From Nostoc sp. LEGE 06077 (GTDB lineage: Bacteria; Cyanobacteriota; Cyanobacteriia; Cyanobacteriales; Nostocaceae), in contig NZ_JADEWI010000001.1 in NCBI RefSeq assembly GCF_015207705.1, positions 62,001 to 126,000 of the forward strand: a DNA stretch of 64,000 nucleotides, given 5' to 3'. This document shows positions 7,692-17,800 of the stretch, one piece after another. A program made the translations under genes and the position numbers. Position 1 is the first letter of the stretch. Each line of letters begins with the position of its first letter. Under the pieces are notes generated by a model that worked only from the letters and a program-made list of their open reading frames with translations, did not search any database and was not told where the DNA came from.

Positions 7692-9464
7692 CTAACGCAC
7701 TTTAGTACTATCTGGTACTACTGGTAATTTGGGTTTTTGTTGTGCTTGTTGTGCTGCCAATTGTTGTTGAGCAATGGTTTGATTAGCTAATGCTAATGAG
7801 TTTTTAGGATCAAGTTGTAAGGTGGCAGCAAAAGTAGTGACAGCATCTTGAAATTTACCTAATCTCAATAAAGCAACTCCTTTACCCGCTAAGATATTGG
7901 CATCCATAGGAGCCAGTGTACTAGCTTGGTTGTAAGCATTAATCGCCTCATTATATCGAGCTAAATTAAATAGTACTATGCCTCGGTTATACCATCCTTG
8001 CGATAAATTAGGGTTAATGCCGATCGCTCTATCTACAGATACTAAGGCTTCTTGATTGCGGGATAAATGCCACAAGACAACACTCCGGTTCGCCCAAATA
8101 TTGGCTAAGAGTGATTTCTCTGTAAATTTGCCCACGTTTTCTAATGCTTTATTATAGGCTGCAAGTGATGCTGGATAGCGGTCTAAGGTTTTGAGAATTC
8201 TACCTTTATTAAACCAAGCTTGAGCGTATTTCGGATTAATTTCGGTGGCGCGATCGCTACTAGCAATTGCATCGGCATATCTGCCTAAATACCATTGGGT
8301 AGCTGCACGATTATTCCATGCTTCAGCATAGTTGGGATTCAGGGCGATCGCTCTTTCGATTGAGGCTAATCCTTCTTCGTAATTTCCTAATCCAGCTAAG
8401 GCGATACCTCTCTGTTCCCACGCTAAGGCGGGACTAATATCACCCCAGCGACTATCACCTTGGAGTGCAAGTTCTGCGGCTGCTTGTGCTTCTTTAAATT
8501 TGCCTAATTTGTTGAAGCTGGTACTTTGACTGGCTAAGGCTAAGGCATAATTAGGACTCAGTTTCACGGCAAACTCATAAGAAACTGCGGCTTGTTCTGG
8601 TTTGCCGATCGCTGCTAATGATCTACCATGTTCTAACCAAATGTCGGCATCTTTTGGGTTCATCGCCACTGCTTGATCAAAGGAGGCGATCGCTTCTTCT
8701 AATTGCCCATTTTTTTTCTGTGCCAAGCCTTTAGTGTACCAAGCAATCGCTGGCGTTGTTTCACCCCAATTCTGATTTACTTTAATTGCTGAGTCGCAAG
8801 CTGCGATCGCTTGACTCAACTTGTTTAAATTTGCTAAGGCTTGACAATTTCCCACTAAGGCTAAAGAATTCTCAGGCGTAATTTCTAAGGCGCGATTAAA
8901 TGAGGCGATCGCTGCGTCTAGTTGTCCTAATTTACTTTCTCCTAAACCGCGATTGTACCATGCGACCACTGCTGTAGTATTGCCCCAGTTACCATCAGAA
9001 CGCAAAGCTAAATCACAGGCGGCGATCGCTTCGGCATATTTGTTTAAACTTAATAATGCTTCACATCTTTGAGCTAAGGCTAAAGAATATTTTGGTTGCA
9101 GGCGTAAGGTTCGATCGGCTGATACTAACGCTTCACTATACTTGACTTGCTTGAGCAAAATTGCTGTGCGTGTTACCCAAATTTCTATTTCGTCGGGTTT
9201 AATTGCAATTCCTTGATTACAAGCGGCGATCGCTTCATCATATTTCTTTTCCTCTGCCAACAACTTACAAAAATTTGCCCAATAGTCAAAGTCTTTAATT
9301 TCTAATTTTTCTTGGGCAAACAACGTAGTTGGGACTAACGAATTTGCTAATAAAAAAACTGCCGTTAGTCCCCCAACAATACTCGTTGATTTGGCTGTTT
9401 TTCCCAACCAGTTATTAATAGCTTGTCTTCGTCTTACCTTGGCAGTAGGTTGCAAACATCTCAT
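7692..9464 (-). CDS. TPR-repeat protein with N-terminal signal/anchor
   Basis: A 590-residue protein made almost entirely of tetratricopeptide repeats. After a basic N-terminus and a hydrophobic segment (about residues 28-50, ending near LFAQEK), roughly fourteen 34-residue units run to about residue 560, with recurring blocks such as AIASFNRALEITPENSLAL and AEAWNNRAATQWYLGRY. A Q/P-rich tail ends the protein. TPR arrays are protein-interaction scaffolds. The signal sequence suggests a periplasmic or membrane-tethered location. Some repeats are interrupted by an insertion of the kind NWGETTPAIAWY, so two kinds of unit alternate. No enzymatic domain is visible. It is monocistronic and converges on the ArsR gene. 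Confidence 0.82.
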   Translation of the reverse strand: MRCLQPTAKVRRRQAINNWLGKTAKSTSIVGGLTAVFLLANSLVPTTLFAQEKLEIKDFDYWANFCKLLAEEKKYDEAIAACNQGIAIKPDEIEIWVTRTAILLKQVKYSEALVSADRTLRLQPKYSLALAQRCEALLSLNKYAEAIAACDLALRSDGNWGNTTAVVAWYNRGLGESKLGQLDAAIASFNRALEITPENSLALVGNCQALANLNKLSQAIAACDSAIKVNQNWGETTPAIAWYTKGLAQKKNGQLEEAIASFDQAVAMNPKDADIWLEHGRSLAAIGKPEQAAVSYEFAVKLSPNYALALASQSTSFNKLGKFKEAQAAAELALQGDSRWGDISPALAWEQRGIALAGLGNYEEGLASIERAIALNPNYAEAWNNRAATQWYLGRYADAIASSDRATEINPKYAQAWFNKGRILKTLDRYPASLAAYNKALENVGKFTEKSLLANIWANRSVVLWHLSRNQEALVSVDRAIGINPNLSQGWYNRGIVLFNLARYNEAINAYNQASTLAPMDANILAGKGVALLRLGKFQDAVTTFAATLQLDPKNSLALANQTIAQQQLAAQQAQQKPKLPVVPDSTKVR

Positions 9465-9690
9465 ATTTTTTAAACTTTGTCAATAAGATTTAACTAGGCA
9501 TCAACTTTAGCAAACACATCTAACAAGAATTAATTCGTCCAATATTCGCAAAAATTAACATCCTGAACAAGTGAAAATTAAAATTTGTCTAATTATAGGC
9601 AACTTAATCAGTTAATGTATATTCTATTGATCCAAAGGATAACTAAAAACTTTAAAATCTATATAAATAAATTAAAAAAATCTAATTTTT

Positions 9691-12600
9691 ATGCTGCCAG
9701 TAATTTCCTTAATCATCACAGTTTACAATCGGGAAAATTATCTCAGATTAGCTATAGAAAGTGTTTTATCGCAAACGCGGCAAGACTTAGAACTAGTGAT
9801 TTGGGATGATGCTTCCACAGATAATAGCCTAGAAATTGCCCGTGAGTATGCACAGCGCGATCGCCGCGTGCGGGTAATAGCCAGCAGGTATAATAGAGGA
9901 CAAGCCAGCGCCTTAAAAGATGCGATCGCTCAAACTCGTGGTAAATATATCGGTTGGGTAGATAGTGATGATTTACTAGCACCCACAGCACTGGCAGAAA
10001 CAGCTGCCGTGTTAGATACTAAACCCAATATTGGCTGGGTTTACACCGACTATTTAGATATTGACGAGAACAATACCATCCTCAGCTATGGCTATCGTTG
10101 TCTTGTACCCTATAGCCGTGAAGCACTGTTAAATCGGTTTATGACATTTCACTTTCGGCTAATTCGTCGGGAAGTGTTGGACTTAGTGGGAGAAATTGAT
10201 GAGTCACTGACAACGGCGGAAGATTACGATTTGTGTCTCCGACTTTCCGAAGTAGCAGAAGTAGAGCATATCTATCAGCCCCTATACTACTACCGCACCC
10301 ATCCAGAAATGTCATCGCGGCAAAGACAACGCCAGCAAATCAAAAACTCTCAACTAGCAATTCTCAAAGCAAGACAACGCAGACACCTTAACAAATCAAA
10401 TTTCCCAAATAAAGCCCTGATTCCAGATAGCAAGCTAAATTTTCTGGCTATTTCTCAAGCTAAGAAGCAAACTTTTCCAAAATCTCATAGTCTTTTACAG
10501 CAAATCAAAGTATTAACAGCAAGCAACATAGCATTGCTATTATGCCTTATACCGACAACAGCCCAAGCCCAAAACATCACCCCTGCCAACGATGGTACAG
10601 GCACAATTGTTAACCACCAAGGCAACAATATTAATATTAGCGGCGGTAGCCTCAGTAGTGACAAAGCCAATTTGTTTCACAGCTTCAGCAAATTTGGCCT
10701 AGATGCGAACCAAACAGCCAACTTTTTATCGCAACCATCAATTCAAAACATCTTAGGCAGAGTCACAGGTGGAGAAGCATCGATAATTAACGGCTTAATT
10801 CGCGTCAGTGGTGGGAATTCTAACTTATATTTAATCAACCCCGCCGGAATTATCTTTGGTGCTAATTCTAGTTTAAATGTCCCAGCATCGTTCACAGCTA
10901 CCACAGCCACACGCCTGGGTTTTGGGAATAATAACTGGTTAAATGCCTTTGGCACAAACGACTATAGCCAACTTATCGGTACACCCAATAGTTTCGCCTT
11001 TGATAGCAGCGTTGCTAGTGCGATATTCAATCAAGGTAATTTGGCAGTCACATCAGGCAATAATTTAAGTTTATTTGGCGGCACAATTGTTAGTACAGGG
11101 AGTTTATCAGCACCTGGTGGGAACGTGACAATTGCCGCTGTACCTGGGAGTAGCTTACTCAAATTGAGTATGGCGGGGAATCCTTTGAGTTTGGAAATTC
11201 AACCGCTGAATTCGACTAATAATAATTTACCATCCAATTCTTTACCAGCACTGTTAACTGGTGGTGGTGTTGGTAATGCTTCTGGTTTGGTGGTAAATAA
11301 TGGTGAGGTGAAGTTAACTGGTTCTGGTTTGACTGTTAGCAATGGTGATGTTGTCGTCAATCAAGCTTCTGGAAAAAATGTCACCCTCGCCGCTTACCAC
11401 AATTTAACATTACCAGAAAGTCAACTTTCCGCTACTAACAACTTAAATTTACTTGCTAAAGATACAGTCAGAGTTCGTGATAATGTCGCTCACAATTTCT
11501 CGGCTGTTGCTGGCAATAAACTTACTATTCAAGGGAATCAAGGTATTGATATTTTTGCAATTAAGCACTTAGACACAACACCTTTTATCAGCGGTGGTAA
11601 TTTCACCTTAGTTAGTGATGGCAAGATTTCTTTAGACGCTCATTTTGCCAGCGGTGGTAAATTTTCGATTCTCAATTCTCAGCAGCAAGCAGCTAACTTT
11701 ATTAGTTTAGTTGACCCAATTTTTAGCTCTAACCAAGATGTTACCTTTGGTAACTATACTGGCCCATCTTTAAAAGTAGAATCCCTTGGCAGTATTACGA
11801 CTGGCGAAATTGTGATTACTAATGCAGATACCGCCCTTTCTAGTACTACTCCAGACGGTCAAATTTTGAGCAGTCAGCCAGCTTTAATTTTACGAGCAGG
11901 TGTGTCCAGCTTACAAGAAGTTACTACTGGTAATCCATCAAGTTTTATCACCAGTGGATCTTTATTCACATCATCAGCAAGCACATCTTCACCGGGTAAT
12001 GTGAATGTCACAGGTGATATTTCATTTAGTAATTATGGTGGCCCTGTAATTATCAGTGCTACAGGTAATATTACGACTCAAAATATCACCAGTCCTGACA
12101 ATATAAATAATACTAGTGGTCGAGTCGAACTGACAGCCGGAGGCGATATTAGCACCACCGATATTACTACTGCTAGTGGTGGAACAAGCGGTGCTGTGAC
12201 TTTAACCGCCGGAGGTAGCATTACCACCGGTGATATTGACACATCATTTAACAACGAAGATAGTGGTACAGCAGGTCAAGTAAATCTTACAGCCGGAAAT
12301 AGCATTACTACAGGAGATATTGACACATCTGCAATAGGTTTTGGAGATGTAATTGCAGGTGCAGTCACACTCCAAGCAGGAACTAGCGGTACATTTGGTA
12401 AGAATATTACTTTTAATAGTATCAATACTCAAGGTTTTTTTGGAGAAGGAGAGGGTGGTAATGGTGGAAATGTTCGTATTTTGGCCTATGGATTGGTGAG
12501 AGGCACAGGCAGAATTTTTAATGGTGACAGTCAAGATACAATTAATACTACTGGTGGTAGTGTTTCAGGCTCAATTACAATTCAACATGATGGTGGGCCA

Positions 12601-14385
12601 AATAACGTCCCATTTATTATTGGTAATTCTGCTACTAATGGTACATCAGGAAGAATTGTGAGGAATGATACCCCAACAACTGTTAATTCTTTTCCTGTAT
12701 TACCCAATGGTGGCACAGTTACAGATGCTGGTAATGGTGCTAATTTTATCTCAATTAACACACCACCTACCATCACAACCAATTCCCTGTTTTCCGCAGA
12801 CTCAAATCAATCAATAACTTTCACATTTGGGTCTTTAAATCCGATTACCAGTGATGTAAATAATGACAATCTCACTATCATTTTTGATGCCATTTCATCA
12901 GGTACTTTAACTTTTCAAGATGGTACACCAGTCACATCGGGAAGTGTACTAAGTAACAGTACTGTTTTAGTGTATACACCACCATCAGGAGCTAGTGGTC
13001 AGATTCCGGCTTTTACCGTGAGATCGAGTGATGTTGTTTCTCAGTCAGCGCCTCAACAAGTAAATATTATTGTTACGCCACCACAATGTACTATTCTGTG
13101 TGTACAACCACCACAACCTCCAGAACCACCAAAAACTCCCCCAACTGATACCGATTTTCCTCAAGATGAAAAGTTTACAGATCAGGTGGGAACGTACTTA
13201 GGAGAAGGTAAACAGCCAATTAAGGGTATCAAAGAAGCGCGGGAGATTCTCACTAGCATTGAAGCTTCTACAGGTGCTAAACCTGCCCTAATTTATGTCT
13301 CATTTGTACCTGCAACTATCAAACCCACTGCCCAATTACCAATCATCAGTCAAGATAATGACGTTTTAGAATTGGTAGTGGTGACAGCTAAAGGTGAACC
13401 AATTCGGCAAGTATTAACAAATGTGACGCGATCGCAAGTTATTACAGCTAGTCGTCAATTAACCAGTGCAGTAACAGATCCCGCACTACGCCGCACCTAT
13501 ATCAAACCTGCTGAACAACTATACAATTGGCTGATTGCACCCATTGAATCTAACCTCAAAACACGAGAAATTAATAACTTAGTTTTTCTCATGGATACGG
13601 GATTGCGATCGATGCCCATAGCCGCACTTTATGATGGTCAACAATATCTAGTAGAACGCTATAGTGTTGGTTTAATGCCCAGTCTCAGCCTGACTGATAC
13701 TAAATATGTTGACATTAAAAAAGCTCAAGTTTTGGGGATGGGTGCATCTCAATTTATGAACCTAGACCCCCTACCAGCCGTCCCCACAGAATTAAGTACC
13801 ATTGAGAAGCTTTGGCCTGGTAAAGCTTTCTTAAATGAAACCTTCACTTTAAAAAATCTCAAAGCTCAACGACAACAAATACCATACGGAATTATTCACC
13901 TCGCAACCCACGGCGAATTTAAAAAAGGTGCGCCAGGTAACTCTTATATTCAATTGTGGGATAGCCAACTAAGAATGGATCAGATGCGCCAACTTGGTTG
14001 GAATAACCCATCTGTAGAACTAGTAGTACTGAGTGCTTGTCGTACCGCCTTGGGTGATGAAGACGCAGAATTAGGGTTTGCTGGCTTTGCAGTCCAAGCT
14101 GGTGCTAAGTCTGCATTGGCGAGTTTGTGGTATGTCTCTGATGAAGGTACATTTAGCTTAATGACCGAGTTCTACGAAAAGTTGAAACAAGCCCCCATTA
14201 AAGCCGAAGCTCTGCGTCAAGCACAATTAGCTATGATCAAAGGAGAAGTACGCCTAGAAAACGGTAAACTCAAAACTTCTCATGGAGATTTACCTCTCCC
14301 AGCAGTACTACTAGAACTCGGCGACAAAAACCTCACTCATCCCTATTTCTGGTCAGCTTTTACCATGATTGGTAATCCTTGGTAG
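9691..14385 (+). CDS. GT2 glycosyltransferase - TPS/hemagglutinin - CHAT protease fusion
   Basis: A 1564-residue three-part protein. Residues about 1-235 are a family 2 glycosyltransferase (MLPVISLIITVYN, WDDAS, DSDD at 91-94, TTAEDYDLCLRLSE). A basic linker leads to a hydrophobic stretch and AQAQ site (about 276-293) that looks like a signal peptide buried inside the chain. Then comes a TPS/filamentous-hemagglutinin N-domain (NPAGIIFGANSSLNVPASFT) and a beta-helix with repeated SITTGDIDTS. After a proline-rich linker, the CHAT domain begins near residue 1157, with the catalytic pair H1407 (ATHGEF) and C1450 (LSACRTALG). CHAT is a caspase-like cysteine peptidase fold. The paralogue at 14846 lacks the GT2 part. 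A cytoplasmic GT2 ahead of an export signal is hard to reconcile topologically, so internal initiation or a recent fusion is possible. Confidence 0.85.
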   Translation: MLPVISLIITVYNRENYLRLAIESVLSQTRQDLELVIWDDASTDNSLEIAREYAQRDRRVRVIASRYNRGQASALKDAIAQTRGKYIGWVDSDDLLAPTALAETAAVLDTKPNIGWVYTDYLDIDENNTILSYGYRCLVPYSREALLNRFMTFHFRLIRREVLDLVGEIDESLTTAEDYDLCLRLSEVAEVEHIYQPLYYYRTHPEMSSRQRQRQQIKNSQLAILKARQRRHLNKSNFPNKALIPDSKLNFLAISQAKKQTFPKSHSLLQQIKVLTASNIALLLCLIPTTAQAQNITPANDGTGTIVNHQGNNINISGGSLSSDKANLFHSFSKFGLDANQTANFLSQPSIQNILGRVTGGEASIINGLIRVSGGNSNLYLINPAGIIFGANSSLNVPASFTATTATRLGFGNNNWLNAFGTNDYSQLIGTPNSFAFDSSVASAIFNQGNLAVTSGNNLSLFGGTIVSTGSLSAPGGNVTIAAVPGSSLLKLSMAGNPLSLEIQPLNSTNNNLPSNSLPALLTGGGVGNASGLVVNNGEVKLTGSGLTVSNGDVVVNQASGKNVTLAAYHNLTLPESQLSATNNLNLLAKDTVRVRDNVAHNFSAVAGNKLTIQGNQGIDIFAIKHLDTTPFISGGNFTLVSDGKISLDAHFASGGKFSILNSQQQAANFISLVDPIFSSNQDVTFGNYTGPSLKVESLGSITTGEIVITNADTALSSTTPDGQILSSQPALILRAGVSSLQEVTTGNPSSFITSGSLFTSSASTSSPGNVNVTGDISFSNYGGPVIISATGNITTQNITSPDNINNTSGRVELTAGGDISTTDITTASGGTSGAVTLTAGGSITTGDIDTSFNNEDSGTAGQVNLTAGNSITTGDIDTSAIGFGDVIAGAVTLQAGTSGTFGKNITFNSINTQGFFGEGEGGNGGNVRILAYGLVRGTGRIFNGDSQDTINTTGGSVSGSITIQHDGGPNNVPFIIGNSATNGTSGRIVRNDTPTTVNSFPVLPNGGTVTDAGNGANFISINTPPTITTNSLFSADSNQSITFTFGSLNPITSDVNNDNLTIIFDAISSGTLTFQDGTPVTSGSVLSNSTVLVYTPPSGASGQIPAFTVRSSDVVSQSAPQQVNIIVTPPQCTILCVQPPQPPEPPKTPPTDTDFPQDEKFTDQVGTYLGEGKQPIKGIKEAREILTSIEASTGAKPALIYVSFVPATIKPTAQLPIISQDNDVLELVVVTAKGEPIRQVLTNVTRSQVITASRQLTSAVTDPALRRTYIKPAEQLYNWLIAPIESNLKTREINNLVFLMDTGLRSMPIAALYDGQQYLVERYSVGLMPSLSLTDTKYVDIKKAQVLGMGASQFMNLDPLPAVPTELSTIEKLWPGKAFLNETFTLKNLKAQRQQIPYGIIHLATHGEFKKGAPGNSYIQLWDSQLRMDQMRQLGWNNPSVELVVLSACRTALGDEDAELGFAGFAVQAGAKSALASLWYVSDEGTFSLMTEFYEKLKQAPIKAEALRQAQLAMIKGEVRLENGKLKTSHGDLPLPAVLLELGDKNLTHPYFWSAFTMIGNPW

Positions 14386-14845
14386 ACAGCAGATTTAGCT
14401 GGATATCATATCTTAGATGTTTTTCACATAAAAGCATTCTTTTATGATGAAAAATATAGGAACTTTCCTCACACAACTTTTCAGGAAATTTGGGTTTTTA
14501 TATCGTATCTGGTTAAAAACTTATCATTAAGACCACAGGGGTACAGAAGCGCCAAGAAAGATGCAATTTATCGGTTGTTGTAGAGATGTTGCCTGCAACG
14601 TCTCTACAGAATTTATGGAGTGCAGCTTCTCATGGAATTGGTATAATCAGCCGCTCATGATATTAATTATTTTTGAACAAATAATTAATATCCCATTTAC
14701 ATAATGCTTAAATATTTGCTTAATTTTTGGCAAATCTTTATTTTTAAATCTTTTTAAGTATATACTTAATCAGCTATAATTTAAATCACCTAAAAATACA
14801 ATTAAATCAAGCTAAAACTTAAAAAATTATGCTATTAGTTTTTTT
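14386..14845. other. 460-base gap between the two CHAT paralogues
   Basis: No gene is seen. It contains a GTAGAGACGT-type palindrome at 14579-14608 and, just after it, a solo ATACC-type repeat end (GAATTGGTAT, near 14634-14645). An AT-rich stretch from 14660 to 14845 is the likely promoter region of the second paralogue. Confidence 0.5.
14579..14608. terminator. Palindrome TGTAGAGATGTTGC/GCAACGTCTCTACA
   Basis: A 30-nt near-perfect hairpin (one mismatch) about 190 bases after the first CHAT gene. A relative with the same GTCTCTAC arm lies at 18439-18467 after the second CHAT gene. It may be a terminator or a dispersed palindromic repeat; it has no clear T-run. Confidence 0.4.
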
Positions 14846-17800
14846 TTGAATATTAAATTTCAGAAAATTACAGTCAACTTCCCACGAATTTTTCCACAAA
14901 AGCCGCCAGCTTTCCAACTATTTCTATTTAAAGTCCACAGATCAAAATCTACCAGCATCATTTTAGGATTATTTCTAATACCCATAACAGCCCAAGCCCA
15001 AAACATCACCCCCGCCAACGATAGTACAGGCACAATTGTTAACCCCCAAGGCAACAATATTAATATTAGTGGCGGTAGCCTCAGTAGTGACAAAGCCAAT
15101 TTGTTTCACAGCTTCAGCAAATTTGGCCTAGATGCGAACCAAACAGCCAACTTTTTATCGCAACCATCAATTCAAAACATCTTAGGCAGAGTCACAGGTG
15201 GAGAAGCATCGATAATTAACGGCTTAATTCGCGTCAGTGGTGGGAATTCTAACTTATATTTAATCAACCCCGCCGGAATTATCTTTGGTGCTAATTCTAG
15301 TTTAAATGTCCCAGCATCGTTCACAGCTACCACAGCCACACGCCTGGGTTTTGGGAATAATAACTGGTTAAATGCCGTTGGCACAAACGACTACAGCCAA
15401 CTTATCGGTACACCCAATAGTTTTGCCTTTGATAGCAGCGTTGCTAGTGCGATATTCAATCAAGGTAATTTGGCAGTCACATCAGGCAATAATTTAAGTT
15501 TATTTGGCGGCACAATCGTTAGTACAGGGAGTTTATCAGCACCTGGTGGGAACGTGACAATTGCCACTGTACCTGGGAGTAGCTTACTCAAATTGAGTAT
15601 GGCGGGGAATCCTTTGAGTTTGGAAATTCAACCGCTGAATGCAACTAATAATAATTTACCATCCAATTCTTTACCAGCACTGTTAACTGGTGGTGGTGTT
15701 GGGAATGCTTCTGGTTTGGTGGTGAATAATGGCGAGGTACGGTTAACAGGTTCTGGTTTGAAGGTTGAAAATGGCGATATTGTTAGCACTGTTAATATTG
15801 TTACTCGTAGTGCTGTTACTATTAATGCGGCAGGTAATATCACAACTCAAGATATCATCACTGCTGATAAATTTACAGGTCTGGCAGGCGCGGTTTCTTT
15901 AACAGCAGGTGGTAATATTACAACTAATAATATTAATACTTCAGCTTTCAGTCGTTTTGGAACTGCTACAGCTGGTGCAGTCACTTTAACAGCAGGTGGT
16001 AGCATTACAACCAATAATATTGATACTTCAGCAGCATTAACATTTGGAACAGCTACATCTGGTGGAGTCACGTTAACATCTGACAGCAATATTACTGTTG
16101 AAAGTATTAATACCACAGCGATGAGTTTTAATTCCCAAAATATCCGGCTCGTCGGTATATCCAGCCAGGAAAAAGATATGCAGTATAACATTCCACTGTT
16201 TGCTCAAGGCGGTGATGTTAATATTTCAGCCAACGGAACTGTTAGGGTAGTGGGGGAAATTTTTGATCGTGGACAGCCTACAGGTAATTCTATTTTTACT
16301 AGTGCATTTAATCAGCCTGGCGCTGTAAAAATTCAACATAACGGAGGAGCAAATAACGTCCCATTTATTGTTGGCGATGCAAGACTGAATGGTACAGCAG
16401 CAGCAATTAATGTTAGTCAGTTTCGTCCTGTTGGTTTTGATCCGATTAGGAGCATATTATTCCTAGATAGTACAAATTCACAAATTTCTCCCACATCAGC
16501 AGTTCATACTTTTCCTGTGAAACCCCTAGGGGGAACTGCTGATGGTACTCCTAGCCGGATTTCTATTATTTCTGTTAACACCCCACCTACTTTTTCAGGT
16601 AATTCAAATTTACTAAATATTCGACCAAATCAGTCTGTTACATTTAGATTTGATTCATTAAATATCAATACGAATGATCTAAACAATGATCATCGCAACA
16701 TAATTTTTGATGGAACATCGTCTGGCTCTCTTAACTTCCAAGATGGAACCCCAGTTACCCAAGGAACAATTCTGAATGCAAATACGGTTTTGGTGTATAC
16801 GCCGCCACAAGGTTCTCTCGGTAAAATTCCAGCTTTTACTGTTAGAGTTAGTGATGGTGTTTCTGAGTCTGTACCGCAACAAGTCAACATCAATATTACT
16901 TTGCCACCAATACCACCAATACCACCAATAATTACAAACAACCTCACTAATCTAGACCAAAATAATAACCCCACTTTAGAAACAAATAATTTTTTCAATC
17001 CAGAAATAAATAATCTGCTGACTGTAGACCTCAATAGTTTTGTTAACTTAGAAGAAGACAAAATCACTGCCAGTATACCAATATCGGAAAAAGATAAATC
17101 TCTTCTAGAAGCGGATGCAGATGAAGATATAGATAAGGCGATATCTAAAATTGATGCAAGGTTTACTAACGAGTTTGTCCGATACTTAGGTACAGACAGG
17201 CCTGTAATGAAAACTATTCAAGAAACCCGTGATACCTTAGTAAATATTGAAGCTACAACAGGTGTGAAACCTGCTTTAATTTACATTTCTTTTATACCAA
17301 AAACTCTCAATGGTGATGTTTTAACAGAGCAAAATCTTGCACCACAAGATGAGGACATTTTAGAGTTAATCATGGTGACAGGTAAAGGTGTGCCGATTCG
17401 GAAAGTAATGAATGTAACGCGATCGCAGGTATTAGCAACTAGTAAAGTATTTACCAGCTACGTCACAAATCCAGGTTCGGCGAAAAACTACATTGTGCCT
17501 AGCAAACAACTCTACAATTGGCTAATTGCACCACTTAACGATAAGCTACAAGCACGGCAAGTTAATAATCTAGTTTTTATTACGGATGCGGGCTTGCGAT
17601 CGATGCCCACAGCTGCCCTCTATGATGGTCAAAAGTATCTGATTGAAAACTACAGTGTCAGTTTAATGCCTAGTTTTAGCCTGACTGATACTAAATATGT
17701 TGACATTAAAAAAGCTGAAGTTTTGGGGATGGGTGCATCCCAATTCATGAACCTAGACCCACTACCATCTGTACCGTCAGAGTTAACCACCATCACTCGG

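Noticed and set aside
12244-12782. Open frames on the minus strand inside the first TPS-CHAT gene
   Set aside because: They mirror the repetitive threonine/isoleucine codons of the beta-helix and have no independent start signals or family match.
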